This document shows positions 36,601-45,501 of a DNA stretch of 64,000 nt, one piece after another. The position numbers and the translations under genes were made by a program. Source of the DNA: Aphanothece sp. CMT-3BRIN-NPC111 (GTDB lineage Bacteria > Cyanobacteriota > Cyanobacteriia > Cyanobacteriales > JAHHGU01). Below the pieces are notes generated by a model. It had not been told where the DNA came from, made no database searches, and saw only the letters and a list, made by a program, of their open reading frames with translations. The DNA lies in contig JAHHGU010000012.1 in NCBI GenBank assembly GCA_019359765.1, positions 62,001-126,000 on the forward strand, given 5' to 3'. Every line of letters starts with the position of its first letter. Position 1 is the stretch's first letter.

Positions 36601-37540
36601 TAGAAATGCCGTTTAACTGCTTTTGCCAGTAATTTAACTGAGTTGCTAACACTTCTCCTTGCAGCCACTCCCGCTGCCAGTGGGCGAAGTCTGCATATTG
36701 GATGGGGAGTTCTGGTAGGGGGGAAGGTTTATCGCTGACAAAGGCTGTATAGAGCGTCCCTAGTTCTCGCAGCAGTATGCCAATAGACCAACCATCAGAG
36801 ACAATGTGGTGCATATTCAGCAGCAGGATATGTTCTGTTTCATCCAGCTGCAATAGTGTTACTCGCAGTAAAGGCTCAGTGGATAAATTGAAAGGGCGTT
36901 GAGCTTCAATTGTTGCCAGCCTGAGTGCTTCCGCGTCTCGTTCTGCTACTGGTAGCTTTCGTAGGTCTATTATTGGTAGGGATATTGTTAACGTAGAAGC
37001 AACTATTTGAACTGGTTGCCCTTCCACCATTTTCAGCGTGGTGCGTAAAGCTTCGTGGCGACGCACTATTTCATTGAACGTCTGCTGTAACAAGGGATAC
37101 TTAAGCGAACCTGTGAGGCGAACTGCTGTAGGAACGTTGTAAAAGGCATGGTTGGGAACCAATTGATCCAGAAACCACAGGCGCTGTTGAGCAAAGGAGA
37201 GAGGAAGGGTTTTGTCCTTGGCTCTAGATACAGGGCTAATAATAGTGCCACTGGTATTAATATTGGCTTGCCGCAGAAATGAGATAATTTCTGCTTTGCG
37301 TTCAGCTATTTCTGCACGTATTTCTGGAGTGAGAATGCCTTCCGGGGCATTACAGCGCAGGCGAAAGCCATCAACAAAAACCTGAATATCTAAGCTACGC
37401 AAGTAAGATAAAAATTCAACTAACTCCCGTTTAACAGAATCCTCTTGTTTTAGATGTGGGGAAAAATCAGGCGGATTAGATTCGGGATTTGGTGATGATT
37501 TTGATGTTCTGTCGTTTTGCATCTTGTCTCTCGCACTCAT
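33458..37540 (-). CDS. NRPS module 2, 5' part: docking-C-A-methyltransferase
   Basis: A 1360-residue NRPS. Residues about 35-95 (ELVEFLSYLRSLDIQVFVDG…) are a TubC-type N-terminal docking domain. A condensation domain with intact HHIVSDG follows. The adenylation domain has YTSGTTGKPKG and NNYGPTEN, and its hand-aligned ten-residue code reads DAWFLGNVVK, a known leucine code. After A8 comes a methyltransferase with LEIGCGTGLLLF, so N-methyl-Leu is predicted. The ORF ends with residues encoded by an inserted repeat and stops at 33458. The neighbouring frame 32512-33657 overlaps it by 200 nt and holds the rest of the module. Confidence 0.85.
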   Translation of the reverse strand: MSARDKMQNDRTSKSSPNPESNPPDFSPHLKQEDSVKRELVEFLSYLRSLDIQVFVDGFRLRCNAPEGILTPEIRAEIAERKAEIISFLRQANINTSGTIISPVSRAKDKTLPLSFAQQRLWFLDQLVPNHAFYNVPTAVRLTGSLKYPLLQQTFNEIVRRHEALRTTLKMVEGQPVQIVASTLTISLPIIDLRKLPVAERDAEALRLATIEAQRPFNLSTEPLLRVTLLQLDETEHILLLNMHHIVSDGWSIGILLRELGTLYTAFVSDKPSPLPELPIQYADFAHWQREWLQGEVLATQLNYWQKQLNGISILNLPTDRPRPAVQSYKGARQPIALPKALTEALEALSQQEGITLFMTLLAAFQTLLYRYTGQDDIAVGSPIANRNRSDIEPLIGFFVNSLVLRTDLSGNPTFRELLSRVKEVALGAYAHQDLPFEKLVEELHPERSLNQNPLFQVVFALQNAPMEELHLPGLTLSPQQFDTGATRFDLEFHLWERSSGNGLWCDAREGIGGLVVYSTDLFDHATITRMLGHFQTLLSGIVANPEQRIVELPLLSAAELHQLLGEWNQTQINYQKDKCVHHLFEDLVELNPDALALEFAGNQLTYRELNIRSNQVAHYLQKMGVGAEFLVGICVDRCSLDTIIGMLGILKAGGTYVPLDPSYPSERLQIILEDAQVSVLLTQQRLLASLALYKTQIVCLDKDWETISQESRNNPTSDVTAENLAYVIYTSGTTGKPKGVEIQHGGLLNLVFWHQQAFTVSQFDRVTQVAGVAFDAYGWEIWPYITAGASILFPDDETRLLPEKMREWVIANEITICFLPTPLAENFLLLDWSQDVALRLLLTGGDKLNQYPLPSHPFEVVNNYGPTENTVVTTSGKVPVKEEVDVPPAIGRPIANVQVYVLDEYLQPVPIGVPGELYIGGDGLARGYLNRPDLTAIAFIPNPFKNVDKSNHPQLSDRLYKTGDLVRYRDDGNIEFLGRLDNQVKIRGYRIELGEIEAALSQHPAVLQTVVMAREDVGENRLVAYIALNPEYTNSQEQMQQQQLQDEQVWQWQMLYDETYNQPAANLDPTFNIIGWNSSYTNQPIPAEQMREWVDNQAAQILALQPSRVLEIGCGTGLLLFRIAPHCTKYCGTDFSPPSLNYIRQQLAKQELPQVTLLEKIATDFEDVQAASFDGIILNSVVQYFPNIEYLVQVLEKALAQLSAAGGFIFIGDVRSLPLLPAFHAGVQLYQAEPSLTREQLQQRVQMQIFQETELVIDPAFFSTLKQQFPQISHVQIQLMRGRYHNELTQFRYNAILYIGAKSDRPNKSNQGGQGSATSLSKKENRHQTDQTFRRGIGGRDRPPTGGWGGTPPKPGFLN
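33462..33600. repeat. G/C-homopolymer dispersed repeat inserted in the NRPS gene
   Basis: Starts TTGAGAAAACCAG and ends near TAATGAAGTAGC, like 26112-26190, but has an extra block with runs of 8 G, 7 C, 6 C and several 5-base runs (33479-33540). It encodes low-complexity residues in both NRPS frames and contains the stop of the upstream frame. Confidence 0.75.
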
Positions 37541-37695
37541 CTCAACCTTTTTATTTTTAGGAAGGGTAACGCTGGCGCTTTACCCATCAAGTTCTTCCTA
37601 GTCTGGGGTGCAAGTTACCTCAACTCAACCTACATTTGTGCTTGGTTTAATTAAGTTGACTGCTAAACCTATTGGTATGACCAAACAATTAAAAA

Positions 37696-37763
37696 ATTGA
37701 CCTCACCCTGCATAGTAGAGACGTCCTGCCAGGGCGTCTCTACTTGAACCAAATTTCACGTCG
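37696..37763 (-). repeat. 68-nt dispersed repeat, copy B
   Basis: Inverted relative to copy A at 31142-31209, with two mismatches. It directly abuts the stop codon of the first NRPS gene (37764-37766) and lies in the 223-nt spacer between the two NRPS genes. Confidence 0.85.
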
Positions 37764-40700
37764 TCAAAATTCCACCTCTTCTCGCTCATTTCTCGTAGTT
37801 TGGGTGGTATCGAAATTTTTCGCTGCCCAACGCATTGTTTCAATATACCTAGCCAAACTAGCCACAGTCGGTGCCTCAAACAATTGGCGTACAGGCAACT
37901 CCACCTTTAAGGCGTCGCGTATCCGGGAACTTAGCTGAGTGGCTAGTAGGGAATGACCGCCCAACTCAAAGAAATTGTCATGAACACCTACCTGCTGCCG
38001 CCCCAAAACCTTAGCCCATATTTCCACTAGCACTTCTTCAACATCAGTCCGTGGTGCCAGATAATCTTCTTTCATATCCAGACTGAGTGTATCTGCCGCA
38101 GGTAAGGCACGGCGATTTACTTTGCCGTTGGGTGTCAGGGGTAGGGAATCCAGCACGACATAAGCTGAAGGCACCATGTACTCTGGCAACTTTTCTTTTA
38201 GGAATTGGCGCAAATCGGTTAATTTTGGATTTTGAAGAGAGGTTGTATGCAACGTCTCTACGTCAGGAACTATGTAAGCCACCAAGTGCTTATCGCCAGG
38301 TATGTCCTCCTGGGTAATCACCACCGCCTCTGCCACTGCTGGATGCTGACTTAAGACGGCTTCAATCTCTCCCAACTCAATACGCAAGCCGCGAATCTTT
38401 ACCTGATCGTCAAGGCGACCTAAAAACTCGATGTTGCCGTCAGATCGATATCGGGCTAAGTCACCTGTCTTATAAAGGTGCGCTGCTGGTTTATTACTAA
38501 AAAAATTAGGAATAAAGCGTTCAGCAGTTAACTCAGGCCGGTTGAGATATTCTCGCGCCAATCCATCACCCCCAATGTGTAACTCACCAACGATGCCAAT
38601 TGGTACAGGCTGTAAATGAGCATCTAGTAGATAAATCTGTGTGTTGGTAATTGGGCGGCCAATAGGCAGAGGGGTAGGGGTGCAAGGCGTGCCTTCTTCC
38701 TCGCTTTGTTTCACATCCTGCACGCAGTAGTAAGAAGAAAATGTTGTACTTTCTGTAGGGCCGTAAACATGAAGTAAATGTTTTGGCGAACCGTTTTTTA
38801 AAACTTTTTCCACCCATCTGGGATCGACAGCCTCGCCTCCAAATAGCAGGTACCGCAACGAATTGAATGCTTGCGGCACAATTCTTGCCATCTGTTGGAA
38901 CAGGGCTGTGGTTAAAAACAGGACGCTGATGCCTTTTTGACTGATTTCTAATGTCAATTCTTGCGGCGAAAGAGTTACATCTCTGCTAATCCCAACAAGT
39001 TGAGCGCCGTTAAGTAGCGCTCCCCAAATCTCGAATGTTGCGGCATCGAAAGAAGTGTTGGAGGCTTGAGCAATTTTATCGGATGGGTCTAATTTTATGT
39101 AATTAGTGTTTATCACCAGCCGATTTACAGCTTTGTGAGTAACAGCAACTCCCTTGGGCTTACCTGTAGATCCAGAGGTGTATATAACGTAGGCTAAGTC
39201 GTCGGCAACAGGGTTAATACTGAGATTTTTTTCGCTTTCTTCGGCAAGAATATCCCAGTTTTTATCTAGACAAACCACTATTTTATTTTGAATTTTGGAT
39301 AGTTCTAAAATATTTTGGCTTTGATGATTATGTTGAAATAATGCGGTTAAATTATGTAGCTTTTCTAGCAATTTATTCTGCGTCAGTAGCACTGGCACCT
39401 CTGCGTCTTCGATCATAAAAGCTAGGCGATCGCGCGGATAGCTGGAGTCTAATGGTACATAGGCTCCCCCGGCTTTAAGAATGCCCAGCATTCCTACTAT
39501 CATCTCTAGAGAACGCTCTAAGCAAATGCCGACCTTTACTTCTGCTCCTACCCCCATTTTTTTTAAATAGTGCGCTATTTTGTTACTACGTATGTTTAAC
39601 TCCCGATATGTTAGCTGCTCGTTTTCAAACACTACCGCAACAGCATCTGGTGTTTTTTCTACCTGGGCTTCAAATAACTGATGAATACATTTATTCTGTG
39701 GATAATCTGCCTGAGTATTATTCCATTCCACTAATAGCTGATGTAGTTCAGCTTTGCTCATCAGTGGTACGTCTGCCACTCTAGCTTGTGGATTAGCAAC
39801 AATATTTTCTAATAAAGTCTGAAAATGTCCCAGCATCCGGGTAATGGTGGCTCGATCAAATAAATCAGTGTTATATACGACTACGCCTCTAAGTCCCTGG
39901 GAGTGTTTCCACTGGTCACCATATATGTTTCTAAATCCCTCTTTGGAATCCCACAGGTGAAATTCCAAATCAAAGCGGGTTGTTTTAGCCTCAATATTTA
40001 TGAAGCTAGCCACTAATCCTGGCAAATCTAGCGCGGGGCTAGGGGCATTTTGGAAACCAAACACTACTTGAAATAGCGGATGGTGGCTCAGGTTGCGCTC
40101 TGGATGCAGTTCCTCTACTAGCTTTTCAAAGGGCAAATCTTGGTGACTGTAGGCTCCTAATGTCACCTCTCGCACTCGGCTTAACAGTTCTTGAAAAGTT
40201 GGGTTTCCAGATAAGTCAGTACGTAATACTAAACTATTGACAAAAAAACCAATTAATGACTCAATTTCGCTACGGTTGCGGTTAGCGATCGCGGAACCAA
40301 CTGCAATGTCTTCTTGATGCGTGTAGCGGTAGAGCAATGTCTGAAACGCCGCTAGCAGGGTCATGAACAAAGTCACCCCTTCTTGCTGGCTCAATGCCTC
40401 TAGCGCATCATTCAAAGGTGGTGGTAGCTCTAAAAATTGTGCTGCGCCCTTGTAGGTTTGAACAGCTGGTCTTGGTCGGTCAGTAGGCAGATTGAGCATG
40501 GAAATGCCCTTTAATTGCTGCTGCCAGTAAGTTAGTTGTACCGCTAACACTTCCCCTTGCAGCCACTCGCGCTGCCAGTGGGCAAAGTCGGCGTACTGGA
40601 TGGGTAGTTCTGGCAGGGGGGAAGACTCTTCACTGACAAAGGCTGTATAAAGCACCCCCATTTCTCTCATCAGCACCCCGATAGACCAATCATCGGCGAC

Positions 40701-41162
40701 AATGTGATGCAGATTTAGCAGCAATATGTGTTCTGCTTCGCCTAACTGTAGTAGGGTGACTCGCAGCAATGGTCCAGTAGTTAGATCGAAAGGACGCTGC
40801 GCTTCTTGGATGACCAGCCGCTGAGCTTCTGCTTCCCGTTCAGTGACTGGCAGATATCGTAGGTCAACTATAGGAGCGACGCCAGAGCCTATTGCTGAAG
40901 CTCGTATTACCTGGACAGGTTGACCTTCTACGATGCTAAATGTGGTGCGTAAAGCTTCGTGGCGACGCACGATTTCGTTAAAAGTTTGCTGTAGAGCGGC
41001 TAAGTTGAGCGAACCTATTAGACGAACTGCTGTCACCACATTGTAGAAGGGATTTCCTGGTACCAATTGGTCGAAGAACCACAGCCTAGCTTGAGCGAAT
41101 GATGCAGGAAAAACGAAGATATCTTCAAAAGAAGTAGTGATAATGGTTTCCTCTAAAGTCAT
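37764..41162 (-). CDS. NRPS module 1: C-A-PCP
   Basis: A 1132-residue single-module NRPS. The condensation domain (about residues 15-440) has HHIVADDWS, with Asp where the usual motif has Gly. The adenylation domain (about 480-1000) has YTSGSTGKPKG and HVYGPTES; my hand-aligned code reads DAFFLGVTFK, which resembles Ile codes of cyanobacterial peptides. The PCP has FFELGGHSLLATQL. The C-terminus is acidic (NEREEVEF) and suits docking with the TubC-type domain of the next protein. No loading domain precedes the C domain, so an acyl or peptidyl starter must come from elsewhere. Confidence 0.9.
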   Translation of the reverse strand: MTLEETIITTSFEDIFVFPASFAQARLWFFDQLVPGNPFYNVVTAVRLIGSLNLAALQQTFNEIVRRHEALRTTFSIVEGQPVQVIRASAIGSGVAPIVDLRYLPVTEREAEAQRLVIQEAQRPFDLTTGPLLRVTLLQLGEAEHILLLNLHHIVADDWSIGVLMREMGVLYTAFVSEESSPLPELPIQYADFAHWQREWLQGEVLAVQLTYWQQQLKGISMLNLPTDRPRPAVQTYKGAAQFLELPPPLNDALEALSQQEGVTLFMTLLAAFQTLLYRYTHQEDIAVGSAIANRNRSEIESLIGFFVNSLVLRTDLSGNPTFQELLSRVREVTLGAYSHQDLPFEKLVEELHPERNLSHHPLFQVVFGFQNAPSPALDLPGLVASFINIEAKTTRFDLEFHLWDSKEGFRNIYGDQWKHSQGLRGVVVYNTDLFDRATITRMLGHFQTLLENIVANPQARVADVPLMSKAELHQLLVEWNNTQADYPQNKCIHQLFEAQVEKTPDAVAVVFENEQLTYRELNIRSNKIAHYLKKMGVGAEVKVGICLERSLEMIVGMLGILKAGGAYVPLDSSYPRDRLAFMIEDAEVPVLLTQNKLLEKLHNLTALFQHNHQSQNILELSKIQNKIVVCLDKNWDILAEESEKNLSINPVADDLAYVIYTSGSTGKPKGVAVTHKAVNRLVINTNYIKLDPSDKIAQASNTSFDAATFEIWGALLNGAQLVGISRDVTLSPQELTLEISQKGISVLFLTTALFQQMARIVPQAFNSLRYLLFGGEAVDPRWVEKVLKNGSPKHLLHVYGPTESTTFSSYYCVQDVKQSEEEGTPCTPTPLPIGRPITNTQIYLLDAHLQPVPIGIVGELHIGGDGLAREYLNRPELTAERFIPNFFSNKPAAHLYKTGDLARYRSDGNIEFLGRLDDQVKIRGLRIELGEIEAVLSQHPAVAEAVVITQEDIPGDKHLVAYIVPDVETLHTTSLQNPKLTDLRQFLKEKLPEYMVPSAYVVLDSLPLTPNGKVNRRALPAADTLSLDMKEDYLAPRTDVEEVLVEIWAKVLGRQQVGVHDNFFELGGHSLLATQLSSRIRDALKVELPVRQLFEAPTVASLARYIETMRWAAKNFDTTQTTRNEREEVEF
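38231..38263. repeat. Palindromic repeat inserted in frame in the NRPS A domain
   Basis: On the coding strand the sequence reads GTAGAGACGTTGCATACAAC followed by CTCTC, an imperfect palindrome of the GTAGAGACG family that also occurs in intergenic DNA here. It encodes VETLHTTSL in the variable linker between the A-domain body and its C-terminal subdomain. Confidence 0.6.
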
Positions 41163-41741
41163 TTAAATGTTTTGGCTCCTGTTAATTGTTTATACTAATT
41201 CACAAAAAGGGCTGGTAAGTTCTGTCGGAATGTCTCAGTTTGTAGGGAATAACTCTTGACAATCGACAAGAGCCTGCTTGCACAGTCAGAGATACTATGT
41301 TTGCTAAAAGCTAATTGAAGGATTGCTATAACTACTAACCACTCAGCGCATCCCCTGTAAAGGGCTGGAGAGGCTCAATTGCATGCGCTCTCTCTTGGTA
41401 TTGCCATCTATCTGTAGTCATAGTTTTGGAAACTGTATTAGCGAACACATGAGTTCGCTGCTCAGTTATGTAAAGATATCGTAGCTATGCCAGTGAAGCA
41501 ATGGGAGATTTTTGTAAAACCCCTTACGCCTTGCTAGCTGAGGATGATAATGTTTGTATTCAGTAAGTCTTCATCCTACGTGCAAAACTCTCTTAAGCGG
41601 AATAAGTGCCCACAAGTTATAAGATTTTAAATTTACTGGAAGGGAAAAGCTGTATGGAGGCAAATCCCGATCCCCTGTCATAAAATAAGCAAGAATAAGA
41701 GCGAGTAGTGACCAGGCTTTTGGTGTAAATGAGGAGTTGGC
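41163..41741. other. 579-nt divergent region between NRPS and PBP genes
   Basis: No gene seen. It should hold the promoters of both divergent genes. A 6-bp hairpin CTCTTG…CAAGAG lies at 41253-41272. No clear -35/-10 pair could be assigned. Confidence 0.5.
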
Positions 41742-43898
41742 GTGTCAAAGTTCTTACCCAATATCAAGGATCTATCGAGCAAGTTCAGCGGCTCGGCATC
41801 AACGCAACTTGAACCGAGACCTGATACTGAGGTGGAAAAAGAGAAGCAGGACAGACCAAGATCGCGGCGTCGGCAATTGAAGCGATCGCTCTTGCAGTTA
41901 AAGCGCTTCTCTACCCAAAAGATGGCTCCGGTGTTGATTAAGCCGTTTACGGGTGAGAAACCCGTGTATCGCCGCCCTCTGGTTTGGATTGGTTTGGGTG
42001 TGGGCGGAAGCGCGATCGCACTTGCCTGGGGCTGGTCATCCGTAAATAAAAGCTTGCCAAAAACGGTGGCCGCATCTTCCATGGTTCGGGATGGCACGTT
42101 AACGATTCAAGCCTCAGACGGCACTATACTTCAGCAGATGGGACCGGCAACCAGGAACGATCTGAAACTGGAGGAAATTCCCAAGCCTCTAATTGCAGCG
42201 TTCCTTGCTATAGAAGATCGTCGTTTTTACCTGCATGGGGGAGTAGATTACCAAGGCGTGTTACGGGCGTCTGCATCTAACCTGCTGGCGGGAAATGTAG
42301 TACAAGGCGGCAGCACTATCACCCAACAGCTAGCGAGGGTTGTCTACCTAGATCAAGAGCGTAGCGTCTGGCGCAAGCTCAAAGAAGTGGGTATGGCTCA
42401 AAAAATTGAGCATCAGCTTACCAAAGAGCAAATTTTAGAGCGCTATCTTAACTTGGTCTATTTAGGTTCAGATGCCTACGGGGTGGCAGATGCTGCCTGG
42501 ATTTACTTTAGTAAGCCCCTAAACCAACTTACTCTGCCGCAAATGGCAATGCTTGCAGGATTGCCCCCAGCCCCCAGTCTCTACTCGCCTTTTGTGAACG
42601 AGAAAGCCGCTCTGCAACGTCGCAATACGGTATTGCAAGAGATGCGGAACGCTGGGTACATTACACGGGAAGAAGCAGCCGCAGCGATCGCTACACCGTT
42701 AAACACAAAACAAAGTCCTCCCCAGCGACTCGATCGCCAAGCCCCCTACTTTACGGACTACGTTCAAAAGGAACTGCCAAAGTATGTCTCCCCCAAAGTA
42801 CTGCAATTGGGAGGGCTAACCGTTGAAACCAGTTTAGAATCTCGGTGGCAGCAAGCAGCTGAAAAGGCTGTCAAAGACACGGTGGAAGAAAATGGTCGAG
42901 GGGAACACTTTAGCCAAGCCTCGCTGGTGGCGCTCGATCCGCGAAATGGGGAAATTAAGGCGATGGTGGGGGGAAAGGAGTTTTACCAGCACCAGTTTAA
43001 TCGCGTTACCCAAGCTAAGCGACAGCCCGGTTCGACATTTAAGCCCTTTGTTTATACAACTGCGATCGCTGCCGGTATTACTCCCTACCGTGGTTACTTA
43101 GACGTTCCCTTCACCGTAGACGGCTATACGCCCAAAAACTACAGTGAAACTCATGGGGGCTGGCTCTCAATGCGGGACGCCCTGAAAAACTCGATCAATG
43201 TGGTTGCCGTCAAGGTGTTGATCGATGTGGGATGGCAACCAGTGATCCAGCTTGCCCACAAAATGGGAATAGAATCGGAACTCCAACCCTTCTACTCTCT
43301 GGCATTAGGCGGTTCTGAGGTGAATTTGCTGGAACTGACCAGTGCCTACGGAACTTTCGCAGCCCAAGGGCTGCACAGCAAGGCTCACGGCATTCGGCGC
43401 ATCCTCGACCGGAACGGTAAGGTCATCTACCAAGCTAACTTTCAGCCTGAGCGTGCCCTGGATGAAGAAACATCTGCCATCATGACTTGGATGCTACGCG
43501 GTGTTGTTAATGAGGGTACAGGTCGAGCTGCCCAGCTGGATAGACCAGTTGCTGGTAAAACCGGCACTTCTGACGAAGCCCGCGACCTTTGGTTTATTGG
43601 CTACATTCCTCAAATGGTTGCAGGTGTTTGGTTGGGCAACGACAACAACGAGCCGACTTGGGGGGTTAGTAGCACAGCTGCTTCCACCTGGCATCAATTT
43701 ATGCTCACGGTAGTAAAGGGTATGCCTGCCCAAAGCTTCCCGAAACTGCCCAGCAACTTAGAAGGTCGCAAACCTCAGATCAAGGTGCAGCCCATCCGCC
43801 CGAAAAGCATCATCAATGGAAAGATAGACCCGCCAGAAAAATCTGAGGATGACAGTTCCGGCTCTAGACGCTCCCGTTCTAGACGCTACAGTAACTAA
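41742..43898 (+). CDS. Class A penicillin-binding protein (PBP1A type)
   Basis: A 718-residue bifunctional peptidoglycan synthase. A basic cytoplasmic N-terminus of about 80 residues and one transmembrane helix (PLVWIGLGVGGSAIALAWGW) precede a GT51 glycosyltransferase (EDRRFYLHGGVDY, GGSTITQQLAR) and a transpeptidase with STFK in RQPGSTFKPF, SIN in LKNSINVVAV and KTGT in VAGKTGTSDEARD. The Ser/Arg-rich tail is typical of cyanobacterial forms. GTG 41742 is used as start. Confidence 0.92.
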   Translation: MSKFLPNIKDLSSKFSGSASTQLEPRPDTEVEKEKQDRPRSRRRQLKRSLLQLKRFSTQKMAPVLIKPFTGEKPVYRRPLVWIGLGVGGSAIALAWGWSSVNKSLPKTVAASSMVRDGTLTIQASDGTILQQMGPATRNDLKLEEIPKPLIAAFLAIEDRRFYLHGGVDYQGVLRASASNLLAGNVVQGGSTITQQLARVVYLDQERSVWRKLKEVGMAQKIEHQLTKEQILERYLNLVYLGSDAYGVADAAWIYFSKPLNQLTLPQMAMLAGLPPAPSLYSPFVNEKAALQRRNTVLQEMRNAGYITREEAAAAIATPLNTKQSPPQRLDRQAPYFTDYVQKELPKYVSPKVLQLGGLTVETSLESRWQQAAEKAVKDTVEENGRGEHFSQASLVALDPRNGEIKAMVGGKEFYQHQFNRVTQAKRQPGSTFKPFVYTTAIAAGITPYRGYLDVPFTVDGYTPKNYSETHGGWLSMRDALKNSINVVAVKVLIDVGWQPVIQLAHKMGIESELQPFYSLALGGSEVNLLELTSAYGTFAAQGLHSKAHGIRRILDRNGKVIYQANFQPERALDEETSAIMTWMLRGVVNEGTGRAAQLDRPVAGKTGTSDEARDLWFIGYIPQMVAGVWLGNDNNEPTWGVSSTAASTWHQFMLTVVKGMPAQSFPKLPSNLEGRKPQIKVQPIRPKSIINGKIDPPEKSEDDSSGSRRSRSRRYSN

Positions 43899-44171
43899 AC
43901 TTCTGCTACGAGGTTTTAGCCTTTTGGTGCGTAAGTTCTAAGATTTTTAACCACAGATAAACACAGATGAACACAGATAGCAGTAGGTATTGAGCCAGTG
44001 AAACGGATGAAAGAAAGATAGGCTCTTATAGCAAGAACTATAGGCAGGCTCAGAATTATATTCCTTTTATTGATGAAATCAGGTCTGAAGTCTGGCGAAT
44101 CAAACTTGTGGAAGATAGATACTCCCATGCGTTTTGGTACGATAGCCAAAATACAATAAGGAGTTTAAACC

Positions 44172-44387
44172 ATGCATTTACTGATGGAGGTTGCTACAAA
44201 TCAGCCTCATTTTCCAATTTCTGCTAGTGCCGTGTTGGTGATTGGTTTTATTGCAGCTACGACTATTGGCTCCGTTGCCTGGTACAACTCTAAGCGCCCT
44301 ATAGGCTGGGAAGATAAGGAGCGTCCTGACATTGTGCCTAAAGTCCATAAAGAAGAAACTCCCGGTTTGGGCAAGCCTAATACATAA
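44172..44387 (+). CDS. psb35: Photosystem II assembly protein Psb35-like
   Basis: A 71-residue protein with one transmembrane helix (AVLVIGFIAATTIGSVAWY) and a conserved tail NSKRPIGWEDKERPDIVPKV, like Psb35, which stabilises the CP47 module with its high-light-inducible proteins. GGAG lies 8 nt upstream of ATG 44172. It is a single gene followed by a terminator-like hairpin. Identification is from memory of the family. Confidence 0.72.
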   Translation: MHLLMEVATNQPHFPISASAVLVIGFIAATTIGSVAWYNSKRPIGWEDKERPDIVPKVHKEETPGLGKPNT

Positions 44388-44413
44388 GCTTCAGCCGGGA
44401 AAATCTTGTGATT

Positions 44414-44447
44414 ACTGCCTCTGATGTGACTGGGAGGCAGTTATTTA
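44414..44447 (+). terminator. Probable terminator of psb35
   Basis: Stem ACTGCCTC/GAGGCAGT with a 12-nt loop, followed by a short T-rich stretch TATTTA. Confidence 0.5.
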
Positions 44448-44546
44448 CTACTGGAGATATCCCCCTCAATCCCTAAAAATTCGCCTTGGTGTAGCCTACT
44501 GGAGTTAATTGCCTCGCCTCACACTCCTAATTTTCTGGAGAAAACT

Positions 44547-45188
44547 CTAGCGCAGTGCCAAACTAGAACGCAGTGTTAAGTTCAAATCGGTGTCGGGGTT
44601 AATAACGACCACCTCAGTTTTATTGCGACCCAATAGTACTCCACCCACAGCGCCTAGCCCTGCACCGCCCAATACTTCTAAGATTCCAGCCCTATTGTCA
44701 CCAGTGAGAACTGAAATTGCGGTTGCCGCTGCTGCACCTATTGCTGCACCTTTCAAGATAGAACCTGTGTTGGTTCCTCTATTGATTTCTTCAGTTTGGG
44801 TAATAACCTGAGAAGTAGCATCAATAGGTTGGCGTCGATTCCCATATATCACCAATTCTTCGGCAACAAACTGGGAACCACCATTAGCTGGTTGCAGTTC
44901 ACCAACAACCTCACTGCCCGCAGGAATTAATATGGTTCCGCTACGAGATTTGATGTTTGCTGCCACTTTTAGGGTTATGGGCATCGTTTCGGTGGGGGTA
45001 ACAACGATTTTTTCTGCTTGGTCGTACATGACTGGAATCGTTGTTCCATATGGGATAGTGACTCTTTGCGGTGGAAAAAGTTGAGCAGAAGCAGGAGCAG
45101 TCATCATAATGGGTGCAGTTGCACCAGTCATCATTGAGAGTGCCAGTAGTGCAGATGTTCCAGATAGGTAGGGATTGAAGCGAGACAT
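44547..45188 (-). CDS. Secreted protein with glycine-zipper, unknown function
   Basis: A 213-residue protein with a signal peptide ending about APASA|Q. The middle is a beta-rich domain (VTIPYGTTIPVMYDQAEKI, ILIPAGSEVVGELQ), and the C-terminal part has alternating glycine and alanine (AAIGAAAATAIS and GGAGLGAVGGVLLG), a glycine-zipper that may insert in or span the outer membrane. The beta domain resembles TrbI/pilus-assembly-like proteins, but I cannot assign a function. It is alone on the minus strand. Confidence 0.72.
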   Translation of the reverse strand: MSRFNPYLSGTSALLALSMMTGATAPIMMTAPASAQLFPPQRVTIPYGTTIPVMYDQAEKIVVTPTETMPITLKVAANIKSRSGTILIPAGSEVVGELQPANGGSQFVAEELVIYGNRRQPIDATSQVITQTEEINRGTNTGSILKGAAIGAAAATAISVLTGDNRAGILEVLGGAGLGAVGGVLLGRNKTEVVVINPDTDLNLTLRSSLALR

Positions 45189-45501
45189 TGAGGAGAGCCT
45201 CCGTAATTAAGCGGCAATAATTCTTACTAATAGCAGACGCGCATCCGAGAAATTTGTTCCTTAAGAATTGCGATCGCTCCTCTGCCGGATTTATGATCGG
45301 GCGTGCGGTTAGCTTTTTGTCCTTACATGGTAGTAATGGGCAACAAGAAGGTTTCTTCAATGTGCGATCGCACTGCTGGAAAATATGGGATTAGTCTTGG
45401 TGTTGCATTGTCAGGCAGGATTTTAGCCTGTCAAAGTTCCCAAACAGACTTTATCAAAGAAGGAGAGCGATCGCGCCTTACACCAATCCCCTTTTTCGTG
45501 G
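45189..45501. other. 313-nt intergenic region, nothing recognised
   Basis: It contains several HIP1 sites and short AT-rich stretches. No gene, RNA or clear promoter is seen. Confidence 0.5.

Noticed and set aside
41678..42097. 139-codon minus-strand frame across the PBP start
   Set aside because: It overlaps the conserved PBP start and transmembrane region and shows no family features.
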